From positions 558,001 to 622,000 of the forward strand of contig JABRWF010000006.1 of NCBI GenBank assembly GCA_018343915.1: 64,000 nt of DNA, in the 5' to 3' direction. Source of the stretch: Agroathelia rolfsii (Eukaryota > Basidiomycota > Agaricomycetes > Amylocorticiales > Amylocorticiaceae). Position 1 is the first letter of the stretch. Every line of letters starts with the position of its first letter. Positions 34,250 through 46,842 of the stretch are shown in pieces. The notes beneath the pieces were generated by a model. The model saw only the letters and a program-made list of their open reading frames with translations, was not told where the DNA came from and did no database searches. Both the position numbers and the translations under genes were made by a program.

Positions 34250-37200
34250 GGCGATAGTGGCGGTCACGGTCACTAGACGTCAAGGAGATGAAGGAGAAAG
34301 AGGGGCAAGTGAGGGCTATAGCACTGGAGATCCAGAATGCACGAGTGGGTGATGTCTTATAACACCGTGGCTACACATGTAAAATGGCATTTTTATTGCC
34401 TCTAGTCTAGACCGAAGTGCAGCGAGGTAGGTGGTCTGCAATTGAAGGCGCAGCGTTGCATGATTGAAACAGGAGCATTATCATGATGACATGCACCGGA
34501 TATCATGGTGGCATTTTGCTCTTCTCCTTCTCCTAGTCCACACCAAGAGAAAGCTGTGATGGCTTCCAGGTCCCAACAGAGTTTTGCGGACCCCTAGTGA
34601 TATATTCACGCCAGACTCGTGATAGATGCAAGCCATAGTATGAGAAGTGTATTATTTCCTCCGAAGGCCCTTCCGAGTCTTCATTCATTCAATGATCACT
34701 GAGCACGACGGTTCGCCGTCAATTCAGTGCCCATTCCCGAGGGTTGTGTAGGACTGAATGGCGAGTTATCAGTCAACCATGACCTGTGGTCTCCTTTTAA
34801 GATAACCCTCTTTTGCTTGTCAGCATATTTTTCTGCTAACAATTTTCAGAATTTGGAGTTGCAATTTGGTAGACGCATGACAAGTGCAAGTTGACGCCTT
34901 TTTCTTTACGCAGCCGGCTGTCCTGACTAATCGCCGGAGAATCTCCGGCCGCCCAGCTAGATCCGGTTCCGGCGACTTCTGCTTCCGACTCCATCCGTCA
35001 GCTCGGTCAAGATCACTGGCAGCCCTGCCAGCGCCTTTCTTCCAGCTCTAGCCAGCCGCCCTCATGCTTTTTTGGAGTTTCTCGAGTTAATAACTTAACT
35101 TGCTTGAGGAGACCTCACCTAAAACCTTCTGGTGCAGGGGGTATCCGAGGCCACTTGCTTCATTTGCTTATCCGCGACTCTCGCCCTGAAGTACTACTAA
35201 TAGCTCAATTAATTTATCTGATTGCCTCCTCTGCTAGAACACCCAGATGGGTCCTTTTTTTTTTTTGCTCAATATCTCAAATATCTCTGATGCTTGCCTG
35301 CTCCTGCTGGTGACTATCAGAACATTATACTAGCCTCAGACTTTTCTCAGAAGTGTGCAAAGCCAAATCTATTTTCCTACCAATTCAATCGGGAAATATG
35401 CATCATAATGCATCATCACCTACCACCACGTCCGGGTAAATGACAAATTCTTCGGGAATCTTTCCTTACTAGGTTACAGTAATTATCTGTATATGGCTCT
35501 GATTGTTCATACCAACTCGTCATCATCAATGACCCAGCAGGTAGAAGATTCCTTCCGTTGTACACAATCCACCCGAATTTCACCAAAGTTCTTTCTTCTT
35601 GTTTTGCATGCAATTCCGCCTTGTCTATATGCCTAAGTTTGCCTATCGCTGATTCTCTCTCCTTCGTTGATGGGCACGGTGTTGATTGCCCGTCGCTACC
35701 CTTGGAGCTCTCTTCATTCAATTAACGAAAGCATGTAATGCGTATATTTGTTCAATGCCCTATTTGCATAGCCTATCACTAGCTGGCTGGCTGGCTGGTT
35801 GCTGGCAGGGTCGTCGGCGACAGAACTCAACCATCCCATATTTGAATACAGACCCTTTAGACTCATTAAGCAGCAAAGAGATAAGCACAGGTCTGAATGA
35901 TATCAGATATGAAAACGCCATTCATGACACTTTTTTTGCAAAAGGAATCATATAGACTGGCCTTCCTTCAAGTTGAGGAAATCAGATATACGTTCAAGGA
36001 ACAAACAACGCATGCCTACGCATCAACAATCGAGGAACCAGGCCCAACCATAACGGACCCGTGCGTATCCGATGAGGATCGAACGAATGACGAACATTCC
36101 GTATGCGTAAAAGTAGAAGGAAAAAACCATGCATCTGGTGCCATTTTCTTTCTCTTTTGCATTACAAGATTTACAGTGATGGAAGCATATCTGTGTTCAT
36201 TACACCCTGACTTCTTAGTATAGTACGAGTGGTGCAGTGGTGTGCACTGATACCTGTTGAACTAGAAGCTTGATGTAGAAAAAGATGGACTCGGGGAAAA
36301 AGCGGGAGGATTACATGCCGCATGTGCGCCAGTTGGTGATGATGCATACATGCGTGCATGCGTTTTGCCGTGTGGTTCTGTGCTTACAAGTAATGCTTAG
36401 TGGGCCATAGGACATGATGCCCCCTCATGTACCGTAATTCAGTCTTCCTCTGCACCTGTAGGTACGGGTCAGCGTTTGGTGCTCCCTAGTTTTTGGCGGG
36501 TATCAAGGCTCAGATATCAAACCTCCAGCTTCGTGTTGCAATCTCCGAGAGCTATGAAAAATTTACCCCCTATCTGCCTCAACAAAACTAGTGATCGCAT
36601 CGAATAATGATAAGCGCAATGTACAACCTACTCATCGATACCACTCATTACCGAGGTCCATCGAAGTACATGTCCAGTGCAAAACTCCATTCAAAGAAAA
36701 TTGTGCGAATAAGAGAGGGGTTTAGATGCTGTATCAGCCGTATGGTACTCATATTCTAAACAGCATTGCAGTTTCTTTGTTGAATATACATCTCATACAT
36801 TGAGCTTCGTCCTTCGTCATCAAGTTCTTTATGCAAATAGTCTGGGCGTCTAATGGATTTTATCTACTCAGATGCATGTGTTATCGCGCATTGTGACACT
36901 CGAAGCACATAGAATTCATTAGCATTACGATAATAATAAAATTACGCATGGGTTTAACTGTATACGATAATTAAATTAGGGCTACATGATATCATAAGGA
37001 CATTATAAATCCCTTGGAACTTCATTAAAGCGAAAGTAAAATACGAAGAGACATACAAAGAAAAGCCACATAGGTACGATGACGAAAGCAACATGGCAGT
37101 GTGATCGATTAACCCCCTTCCCGTCCATTCGTTCACGTTGCATAGCGACTGCATTGACACATAGCTGTTAGATTATAAAATACGCCATCTATAGATGCAC

Positions 37201-39015
37201 CACCAATACTACTATATATGTGTATCAATAATTACACCACAATCTTTAATTATAACATGCATCAAGGACACCGGCTGCAGTACATCGTATCGGGTTGAGA
37301 GTGGTCCTTGTCCAATAGGAATACTTATGCTCAAAACCTTGGCGCAGTTGGATGTTGATTAGCCCTCTTCCTCAAGCCAATGAAAGAAATAGGTATTACG
37401 GGGGTCAATAGCATGTCAAGGGTCACGAATTTTGGAGCGATAAGGCAAAAACCGAATTAAAATTCTTGAAATAGCTTATCTAAGTTCACCTACTTCTGTG
37501 CGTAATATGGGAACGGATACGATGGAGTGGAATATATTATGAAAGAAGTGAAGATGCATGATATTCTTAATATAGAGGCAATAAATTATATGCTTGCTAG
37601 CTCTAGATTCAGTTCAAGAGAAATAGGTAAAAGGCAACAACGTGCGCAAATCGTTCACTTTTTTGCTCTATCAAATACTGGCAAAGTATCAAGAAACCTA
37701 TTCGTGTTTCGTAAGTATGAGTTAACGATTTAAAACTTGTTCGAGCAGGAGAGTTATCTTGCTTCCCCAAACTTGAATATTGCAGTCTGATAAACGTATA
37801 TACAGACCATAAATGAACCTTTTTAACTGACTTCAGCTTCGAGCTGGTTACACAAGATTTGCTCAATGCATAGCGACAATTCGATTCGCCTACCTGGGTC
37901 AATCACACTCAAGTCCGGCGGTTCGTCACAACTAAAGAGGGGCAATCAATACAATACACGCAAAAATGCTGGATTGCTTCTGATATTGCATGTTTGAACG
38001 AAGCAACCCACTTGCATTGGAGCAATTCGTCATATTATAGATTTTCTGTGGAGCGTGCTGAGAAGGTAATAGAGATTCCCTCCAAAGAGATCGCCCTAAA
38101 ATAGAGGTCCGAAAATCTCATCTTCGCATGTGTGGCGAGGGACCGAGCCCTACCGAAAAGTACTAAATTTGGAAGACAGTATACTTTACTGAGAGAAATG
38201 CGTTTACGCACTCCTAATTGGGCAGTGCGTGAGACCTAGACAGCATGGTCGGGAGACCACCTATGCTATCCACTATTCGCTAGCCCACCCTAGCCCCTAT
38301 TTCATATTAGAGGACTCCTCGTTCCCGGTATTGCCTTGAGGTCCGAATTGTAAAATACCTCAATTGTCATAATAGAACAGTCTGTGTTCGATGTCATTTA
38401 AGGATAACCAGCGCCCACTCAGATGACGGCGACTTACCTGAGTATACATATAGTAATGTCAGTCCCGAAGCCCTTTTAATTCTATCATTTCTCGGAGCAA
38501 CCCCTAAAACATCGATCTCGGGACCACGAAAAGCTCTCGGTGTTCGTACTCAGCGTGAATACCCACAGCTCGCACCTCTGATAATTATGGGGGCCATTCA
38601 TAAACAGCTTCGCGCGGCCTATCGTCATCTCTGATGCAACCTAAATGAAAGTATAAGTCTTATCCGAAAGTCAAAGACTATTGTTATTGCTTGATATGAC
38701 TCGATAAACCAATCTGTAATGTACAGCTGTGTTAATGTAACTGCGATAAAAGTGATCTCTTGGTGACGGTGGATGACACATTAGTGATGCTCTTGCTCCT
38801 TGCAAGAAACGCCACCATAATCTATCCATACACAGCCAGGAGTATTAGTTTTTGAAGGATCGCGGCGATGACAAGCCGTGAAGGGGTCGACTATGTTGTA
38901 TACGACGGGTGGGGTAGTGGCAGAGAGTGTAAATAATCCCTGTTTAAAACATTTGAATGGCTGATTCAGTGTTGATAACCCCATCCGACCATTGTTATAT
39001 TTGCCCCATTTTTGT
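34250..39015. other. Long gene-free stretch (4.8 kb)
   Basis: Several ORFs of 60-108 codons occur on both strands (for example 35416-35721, 35897-36223, 37609-37902), none with coding-like composition or similarity. There is a short CTGG repeat near 35780-35800. Around 38150-38300 a plus-strand segment weakly resembles the 3' half of a 5S rRNA gene. This could be an old transposon graveyard, a region with long non-coding transcripts, or a diverged gene I cannot see. Confidence 0.45.
38150..38300 (+). pseudogene. Possible 5S rRNA-derived relic
   Basis: GCAGTGCGTGAGACCTAG followed by CAGCATGGTCGGGAGACCAC and TATGCTATCC resembles the last part of fungal 5S rRNA (a CAGTGCCGCCTAG then CATGGTGGGGGACCAC pattern, then GGGAATCC). 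The 5' half is not convincing and the internal promoter is degraded. Dispersed 5S copies and relics are normal in these fungi; this is a weak call. Confidence 0.2.
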
Positions 39016-39746
39016 TTACTCGTCTTCCTCCATTGCAGCGTCTTCACCCTCTTCGCTATTCACCTCAGAGGTATTCTGGTTGCGACCTTGTACGCCTATG
39101 GCAAAAGAGGAAACAGTCAATAATGTGGACTAAGAGAGATCGCTTGCACAGGGTCGCAACACGTACCACCACTTTGTGCCAATGGTTTTGCGTGTTCCTT
39201 CAACCATTCCTCCGATTCCCAAACTAGAAAAGAATGCATGAGCAAAAGAAGCCGAATAATTGCTGCCTTGAATGCAATTTTCGAAAGAGATGCGCACTAG
39301 CTCTATTATTCTGGAACGTCGCCGCTGTCTTCGATGGCCTGGCAATGTTGACCTTGATCACACGGCCTCTGAGTTCGTTCATGTCCATGTTGTCGATCGC
39401 ATCCTGCGCATCGCCAGCAGAGCTATAGGTAACGAAGGCAAAACCGCGATGCTTGGCGTCTAGAAAGCAGCTTTAGCGCGTCAGTTGTTTGGCTTAAAGT
39501 GTATGCATGGAATTGTGGAAGGGTGGAAAATGCGAACCAGATTGCTGAGATGGGTTCGTGGAAGATGTGGGGAGTTGTACATCAAGGATATCTCCTGTAT
39601 AGAGACCATATTAAAACAGTGTAACTTGAAGAGATGGCGTTCAACAGACCGAATGTGGAGAAGGCGTCGTAAATGACAGTTTCGTCGACATCGTCACCAA
39701 TGCCTCCAATAAAGACGGTTTTCTTGCCCTTGTTTCCCTCTTCCAT
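39016..39746 (-). CDS. Single-RRM RNA-binding protein, cyclophilin-E (PPIE)-type RRM
   Basis: Small RNA-binding protein, likely spliceosome-associated, because its RRM resembles that of PPIE/cyclophilin 33. Exons join as MEEGNKGKKTVFIGGIGDDV and so on to AFSTFG, then DILDVQLPTSSTNPSQQS, then HRGFAFVTYSSAGDAQDAID through MNELRGRVIKVNIARP, then IWESEEWLKEHAKPLAQSGG and a final exon of 25 codons with an acidic end (EEGEDAAMEEDE), TAA at 39016. RNP2 is VFIGGI and RNP1 is RGFAFVTY. The WESEEWLK segment after the RRM matches the linker that precedes the isomerase domain in PPIE, but here the protein ends without any cyclophilin domain, so it is an RRM-only form of about 145 residues. Confidence 0.87.
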
Positions 39747-40394
39747 GACTAAGGCAGTATTTATAAGGTACGAGAAGTCTAGTGCTCTAGTACGTAGATG
39801 CTATTGTAAAGTCCAGTCGTACGTTCAACTGAAGCTTAAACCCTCGAGTTCAATTAGCAGAGCAGTGGTAAATGAAGACTTTGAAGACTTTTCGGAAGCA
39901 TACTGCCATGACGCAAGCTTGGGAGGCAGGTAATTAAGAACATGCTATTCTGAATTTTACAAGTTATATACAGTAGAAATTGGTAATTTGTCTCTAATTA
40001 TTTTAGGTTAGCAAAATAATCCTTCCTTCTTATGTTATATATCCCTACAAAAGGTGAAGAAATTGCTACCCCAGAGTATACCCTGTTGGCCTGTGCCACA
40101 TTCAACTTTCACGTAATGTGAAACTACGAATAGCTGGATTGTGAGGATGGCGTAGTGTGCATGATATGTGGTTTGCAAGGTGATTGTAGTTAGGATATAT
40201 CCATCGAACGAATCTGATGTCAAGTTTCTGGAGGATTCTGACGTCGTGTGCATCGAATTCAGGTAGGCAAAAGAGCAGAATATAGCTATTAAACTCGGAT
40301 ATTACAAATGTATTTGATGGATGTCCACGAGAGTACAATTCAGGAGCAAAGAAGCGTTGAGAGAGGATGAACAAGCTGGAAGTGCATATTGCCA
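39747..40394. other. Intergenic, no gene seen
   Basis: About 650 bp between the RRM gene start and the ELF1 stop. Minus-strand ORFs around 40035-40395 have no family similarity. Confidence 0.45.
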
Positions 40395-40842
40395 TTACTC
40401 CGTATCACTAGCGACGGATGCTGGTGCTGCGCGGTGCTGTCTACTAGAAGAGGCACCCGCGCGAGAAGAGGACTCTTCCTTCTGAGCTGCATCGGCAGCG
40501 TCGATCCACTCGGAGTAGACGTCGACAGGCTCTGTCAGGTCTATGTCAAGGGGATGGTGTCAAAAGTAGGAAATTAAGAGTATCACTATGAACGCACGAG
40601 TTGCTTTGCTCTGAAATTTCTGATCGCAGACTCTGCATGCGAGATAGGCCATGCCCTCCTTGCGGTTCATCCTAACTGTCACAGAGTTGTCATGATTGCA
40701 GAATATGCATGTAAACTGAGTGTCTGTTGCATAAGACATGAGTTATATGCGATCGAATAACCTCCCAGAGGAATTACTCACCCAAGGGCTCCTTTTTCCT
40801 TGGCCCAGCAGGTTTACGAGAGGACTTTTTGCGTTTGCCCAT
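40395..40842 (-). CDS. ELF1: Transcription elongation factor 1 homologue (Elf1/ELOF1), zinc-ribbon protein
   Basis: Chromatin-associated factor that travels with elongating RNA polymerase II. It starts at ATG 40842 with the conserved basic MGKRKKSSRKPAGPRKKEPL. The zinc ribbon follows: FTCIFCNHDNSVTVRMNRKE, then GMAYLACRVCDQKFQSKA, giving the four cysteines CxxC...CxxC. Next is LTEPVDVYSEWIDAADAAQK, the conserved DVYSEWID segment, and a Ser/Ala-rich tail to TAA 40395. At least two introns interrupt it (near 40725-40780 and 40540-40610). The length of about 105-110 residues is slightly longer than animal ELOF1 because of the tail. It is divergent from kinesin-5, with starts 170 bp apart. Confidence 0.92.
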
Positions 40843-41011
40843 GGCCGTCGAGGAAAGGAAAGGCGGATGATCACGTGTCTCCATCGCGGCCACATGACGG
40901 AAGCAAAACGCGCTGTTGGCCAACACAAGGAAGAGTGTGCATATTACCACCAGCACTCTCTGATCTCTCTCCCCATATCTCCAGCCTACCAGTAGCCGAT
41001 AATCGTCATCC

Positions 41012-44000
41012 ATGGCGTCGGCAAGGCCCACAGCGATACGAGGGCGCATGCAGTCGCGATCTGCACGTCCCAGCATAACCACATCCAGACAGGCCAGCGC
41101 TTCAAACGCAGCTGCTAACACCAAGTCTTCCCAAGAGATGACACCAAAGGTTGGCCAGATGGAAGAAATAAATGCTGAGATTGTCTTCTGATACAACTAA
41201 CATACTAGGTCGCATCAACGTCGAAACTTCCACCAAGCACTATACTCGAGGCTGCAGCGAAATCCTCTCTCGCCGCCGGCCGTCCAAAACAAAACGAGAA
41301 CCAGCCAACCAATATCCAGGTCGTTATCAGATGTCGTGGGCGCTCTGAGCGTGAGATCCAGGAGAATTCTCCGATTATCACAAACATATCCGGTCCCAAG
41401 GCCAAGGACATTACTATCCAGACGGCGCCGCCAACCACTAATCTCGGCGTCACCACACCCGCCGTGACGACGACGTACGACTTTGATCGCGTTTTCGGTC
41501 CAGAGGCAGATCAGAGACTCATATATGATGAGATAGCCAGCCCTATGCTAGAGGAAGTCCTTCAGGGATACAACTGCACGCTATTTGCGTATGGCCAAAC
41601 AGGATCCGGCAAGACGTGCGTGCTTTTATTTCCTTATTCACTATTAAACATAGAAATGAAACTGGATATAACAGATACACAATGCAAGGTGATATAGTCC
41701 CCGCTCCGAGTGGCAATCCATCTTTCCACGCAGGCATGATCCCGCGTGTGCTTTTCAATGTCTTTTATAACCTCGACTCGACCGGGGCTGACTATAGCGT
41801 CAAAATATCCTACCTTGAACTCTACAACGAAGAACTGCGCGACCTACTCTCACGCAATCTCACAGCACCCGCAGGCTCAACCCAACCTATGGGTCACTAC
41901 CAAGGCAACAAATCTGCCGCACCAGACCCCGAAGGACTCAAGATATTTGACGACGGCGGGAAACGTGGCATCTTCGTCCAGGGTCTTGAAGAAGTACCCG
42001 TCAAAAACTCGGAACACGCTCTCGCGCTGCTGACCAAGGGCTCCGAACGGCGGCAAGTTGCCTCAACGCGATCCAATGACCGTTCTTCTCGCTCGCATAC
42101 AGTATTTACTGTCACCGTGCATATCAAAGAACCAGGTGTAGCTGGCGAGGATATGCTCAAGACGGGTAAATTCAACCTCGTCGATCTTGCTGGTAGCGAA
42201 GACATTGGCAAGAGCGGCGCTGAGGACCAACGTGCCAAGGAGGCGGGCTCAATCAATCAGAGCTTACTCGTGCTCGGACGCGTCATGCGCGATTTGGTGG
42301 CGAAGGAGAGTTATATACCCTATCGCGACTCGAAACTTACGCGCCTACTTCAAGACTCACTCGGTGGACGGACGAAAACGTGCGTTGTTGCTACGATCTC
42401 ACCCGCACGGAGCAATGTCGAGGAGACAAGCAACACTCTGAGATATGCATACACAGCGAAGCATATTAGCAATAAACCGCAGGCGAACGCACGTATGACA
42501 CGTAATGCACTCTTGAAGGAATACGTCGCCGAAATTGAGCGGCTCAAGTCGGACGTGCTCGCTGCACGGGAGAAGAATGGAATATTCTTCAGTGAGGAGA
42601 CATGGAAGGAGATGACGGCCCAGCAGGAGCTGAAGCAGACCGAGTTTGAGGAGGCGCAAAAGCAGGTCGGTATTGTCGAGGCGCAGCTACGTGATGTCCG
42701 CGAGGAGTTTGAGCAGAATATTGGACTGCTTATGAAGCGCGATGCCGAGCTCAAGGTCGCCAAGGAGAAGTTGGCGGAGACCGAGGGGACATTGGAAAAG
42801 ACTGAGGGAGAGCTAGGGATTGTCAAGGTGGCTTTAGAGGAGGAAGTTGTCGTCAGGAAAGCACACCAGTCCAGCGAACTGACCTTAGACGAGGTTGCCC
42901 AAGGCCTGCGTTCTACGGCTCAAGAGTCCCTCAGCAATCTTAATGGTCTCTTTGATAAATTAGGTGAATTTTGTTATAGATTTGAAGCTCTTGTGTTGAT
43001 CGCTAACATGCCTCGAAGACCGCAAATCAGCTGTTTTCGATGCCAACACCAAGATTGTCGTTACTCAGGGCAAGACCATCGCATCCGCAGCACAGCAACT
43101 TATATCATCTCTCAATAATTTTGTCGGCACCTCCATACAAACCGTCGGGAGCATGCGCCTTGCAGGACATGGGTTCCAGGACCGCGAACTTGAAGCGCTC
43201 TCTTCACACTCAACGCGCGTCGAAAGCCAGCTAAAGTACATTCAAAAGTCACTTCAGACGATCCACGCCAAGGACGATGAATCGGCCAAGGCGCTGACGG
43301 CCGTACAAAAGGCTGTCAAAGACATGCAAGATAGTCTCGAAAAGAGCGTCAAGGCCTGGGAGCTCGAGCTAAAGCAAAAGTGCGACGTTATTTGTCAAAA
43401 TCTTGTGATATCAAGCAATGAGGGCTTTGCAGCTGTACGTCCAGGAATAGTCTTTCCCCGCCAACATAATTTTAATGCTCACTAACTGTCGATTGATAGG
43501 CCGAGTCTGCCGTGAAAAATATTTCTTCACTAGCCGCTAGCATCGCGTCTGAGGCCTGCACACACGTTCAAAGCGAAGTCGAGACTATCACTCGTCTGCG
43601 TGACCTTGCTCATGACACTGCCCTCGAGGAAGTCTCTCGCTTACGCAGTCAAAATGAACAACTGACACATTTACTGGAGGCCGAGCGAATCAACGGTGAA
43701 CGCGCCAAAGATGAACTCATCCAGCGCATCTCAGGCTTGCTCGGCGAGTTCACCGCTGCAAGGCATCGGGATCTGCAAGAGGCCGTACAAGGTGTGCAGG
43801 AGACCATGGACGTGGCGGAGGAATGTATCGACACGTTCGCAAACGATCATGCTAACGCCGCGGATGGTATGCTCAGCCAGGGCGCCAAGGTTTTGTCTTC
43901 CTTGGATAAGCTGAACGGGGACAGCAAAAGAACAAGGGAGGGTGCTTTGAAGGTGTGTTTCAGACGGATCTTGGGAATGTCTTCTTTTCCTCTAACTTCT

Positions 44001-45154
44001 CGTTCTCCGCTTTGTGGATATGCCATCAATTGTATAGACGCTTGGCTCATCAAGTAAATCGTTACAATCCAACATCGGGAGTCTGCAGCAATCTGTGTCT
44101 TCCTCTTTGGCATCATTTACCACTGACATCGGAAATCAAGCTCAAACATTCCATATGGTGTTCACTGATGGTAAGTTCAGACCGCAAGCAGAGTACCTTC
44201 ACGTAACGCTCTCCTGGCTTGTGACAGCTCTTCGATTCCTTTTTCTTTCTTTTGAACGGTTAGCTTACTGTGAACGTTACAGGGATGGAACGCCACCAAC
44301 GAGCCAAGCGGGCACGTATCGAAACCACGACCTCATTGGGCACCAATATCCAGTCTGATTATCAAACCCTCCAGACTGTGTTCGCGTCAACGTCAAGAAA
44401 CATCCGGGACCTGTCTGAGAAGCAGGCTTCAGACACTAGTTCGTTGCAACACACGCTGGAGACGTATCATGACTCGTCCAAATCACACTTAGCATCTGTC
44501 GAGCACGCGACGCAGGTGCTGGCTGTGCAGGGTACGAAGCCGGATGCGCCGACGGGAAGGACGCCAAAGAAACGGCAGTGGTCGTACGTCGATCAGTGGG
44601 AACTGACCAAGCCGCGCGGCCAGCTATTAGATCTGTGGCGAAAAAAGAGTCAGTCACGGGCCGGTCGTGAGGCATCTCTCATAGAGCATGACTCGCCTCC
44701 TATGGCTCGAGATAGTCGAGATAATGGTGATGGCGAGGGCGAGGGCGAGACCACCACCATCAGTAGGAGTGACAATGACCCTCTTGAGGAGATAGAAGGC
44801 GAAAGTACCCCGGTTGTCGGTTCATCGTCATTGATGATGCCTCCACCGCCCGTACCTCTTTCGGCCCCGGGGACGCGGTCAAATACGCCCAGCAGCCCCG
44901 AGGTCGAGAACATCCTCATGCCGGACTCTCCTACACCGCCTTCACTATCCTCGCAGTCATCGACTTCAGGAACGGCTATGAAGGTGGTGGCGACAACGAA
45001 AAAGGTTGCCCCTCCTCCCAAGCCAATAACGAAGGGTATACCAGCCAGGAAGGTTTTGCATAAAGCACCGGCTTCGACAGGTGGTAATACACTGGCTGAT
45101 AGACGACGGTCTAATGCCAACGTTGCTCTTCCCCGTCCAGTCCGACGAAGATAA
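41012..45154 (+). CDS. Kinesin-5 (BimC/Eg5/Cut7), bipolar mitotic motor
   Basis: Plus-end-directed homotetrameric motor that slides antiparallel spindle microtubules. Exon 1 is 41012-41149, exon 2 41209-41615, exon 3 from 41675; further introns lie near 42963, 43437, 43950, 44172 and upstream of 44283. Motor motifs: IQVVIRCRGRSERE, P-loop GQTGSGKT (split by an intron), SYLELYNEELRDLL, switch I NDRSSRSHTVF, switch II DLAGSEDIG, and [18 protein letters not shown] family-specific neck and long coiled coil follow. Near the C-terminus TGRTPKKRQWSYVDQWEL is the BimC box with its TP CDK1 site, which fixes the subfamily. The tail is Ser/Pro-rich, ends in VRRR, and the stop is at 45154. The start at 41012 gives a basic Ser/Thr-rich N-terminal extension of about 100 residues before the motor, as is usual in fungi. 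Confidence 0.95.
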
Positions 45155-46446
45155 GAGGACGAGTATCTTTTTTATATATACCTCCGCCTACTATTTCCGT
45201 TGCGATACCCACCTCTTTTCCTTGTCCGCCCATCTCTGATTTTTGGTCACATATTTAACTTATATTCCTTATTTGTTTCTGCTTGTGCTGGTTCTTCGAA
45301 ACATACTTGCACCATACCTACTGGACAGACCATCTCTATTAGAATCTATTGTACTTGCAATGAATGATTAACGATCACTGACAAACCAAAGAATCATGGA
45401 TCCAAATATCTGCCAACGATGACTAAAATACAAATTCACAAGAATCGATAGAGTAACCAAAATCATGGATGTTTTTTTTTACGATTAATACGGATGAGGA
45501 ATTTATACGGGTGTAATAGCAGGAGGGGTTCCTTTGGGAGTGTACGAGGCCTGGTCTACAAAAGAATTAAACCTGTATGTAGCACGGCGACGACAGGAGG
45601 AATAAGAGGGGAAGAAAAGACGTAAGAAATGTGAACAAAGGGACATGTGAAAAGGTACTATGTATGTGCTTTAAAGAAAATATGTGCATTCAAAGGAGAG
45701 AAAAAGAAAATATGTATGGCGTGTGAACAACAGATCGTCGTGCAAAAAAAGCAGTAGTAGCAAGTGCAGAAACATTGGTTCGGCTGGAGAAATGGAGAGA
45801 GGAGAATCAAGAGGAAAAGAGAGATAGAGGAAAACAAAAAAATGTGGGATAGTAAGTGGTCCGTAGGAATTTAATATGCAAGATTGTACGCATATAGTAG
45901 TAGTATTGTGTAGAGCTGATTGGAAAAAGGACAGGATAGTACCTTTGATTGAAGAGGAAGAGGGAGAGAGATGGAGATGGAAACCAGGGTAAAGAAGATT
46001 GGAGTGGAAAACCATGAAAGATGCGGGACACTACCAAGTCGCCGGATGGGCACGATACCTTCCCCGAAACAAAAAAGACATGGTAGGGTAAAGGTAGAAC
46101 CCAAGGAGACGGAGACAATAAGATAACGTAAGGAAGAAAACAGAAATATTGGTGGATGATGATTGATGAGAATGAAATATTATAGTAAATCATTCCAAAG
46201 CAAGTTATAAAGCGTCTTATGGTTGTGTTCATCACAATGAAAGAATGAAAAAGTAATAGGTGATAGTAGTAAGATGAATAACAGGAAGCACTAGGACAAG
46301 TGAGGGGGAGGGGGAGAGGGAGGGAAAGCGACTGGGGAAGGTGGGGGAGCTACAAACTGGAGTGTGATAGGGTTTGCAGAGGCGATAACGGCCATCCAAA
46401 GATTACCGTGACAACACCAGAAAGCGCACGAGAACAACTAAGCCAT
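45155..46446. other. Convergent 3' region between kinesin-5 and Pumilio genes
   Basis: About 1.3 kb, strongly purine-biased on the plus strand between 45660 and 46330 (pyrimidine-rich on the minus strand). ORFs there (45671-46235, minus) are low-complexity translations of this bias. It probably contains a long Pumilio 3' UTR. Confidence 0.5.
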
Positions 46447-46807
46447 TTAGGCTGTGACACTGGCATCGGCGGCGCTGGCGTTGACGACCTTGGCAAGCGT
46501 GCGTTCGACTAGCATAATCATGATCAGACAGATCATCCAAGACAAGTCACAGCGATAAAAACGGACAAAAAATTAGAAAACGGAAAGGAGAATAAGAGAG
46601 AGGAAAATACGCACTGGAGATCAGATGCTTCGTATGCGCGCCCGAGAAGCGTCGCAGGGCCGCTAGCTGGGGCCTGACTTTAGCGATGAACACCTCCTTT
46701 TGCTCACCCTCCGCGGCAGTCAGCGCACGCTGGACGACATAGTCTAAAGTGACGGGTAATAACAAGCGACGTCAGTCATAAGGTCAACCGTAAGAAGAGA
46801 GAGAGAG

Positions 46808-46842
<35 letters not shown>

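Noticed and set aside
36060..36100. tRNA B-box-like GTTCGATCC on the minus strand
   Set aside because: The flanking bases do not form a T stem and no acceptor or anticodon arm could be folded.
38781..39047. 88-codon minus-strand ORF overlapping the RRM gene's 3' end
   Set aside because: Its start lies inside the RRM gene's final exon in another frame, and it has no similarity or upstream signals.
45671..46235. Overlapping hydrophobic minus-strand ORFs
   Set aside because: They come from a pyrimidine-rich 3' region; Leu/Ser/Phe/Tyr-only composition, no splice logic or family match.
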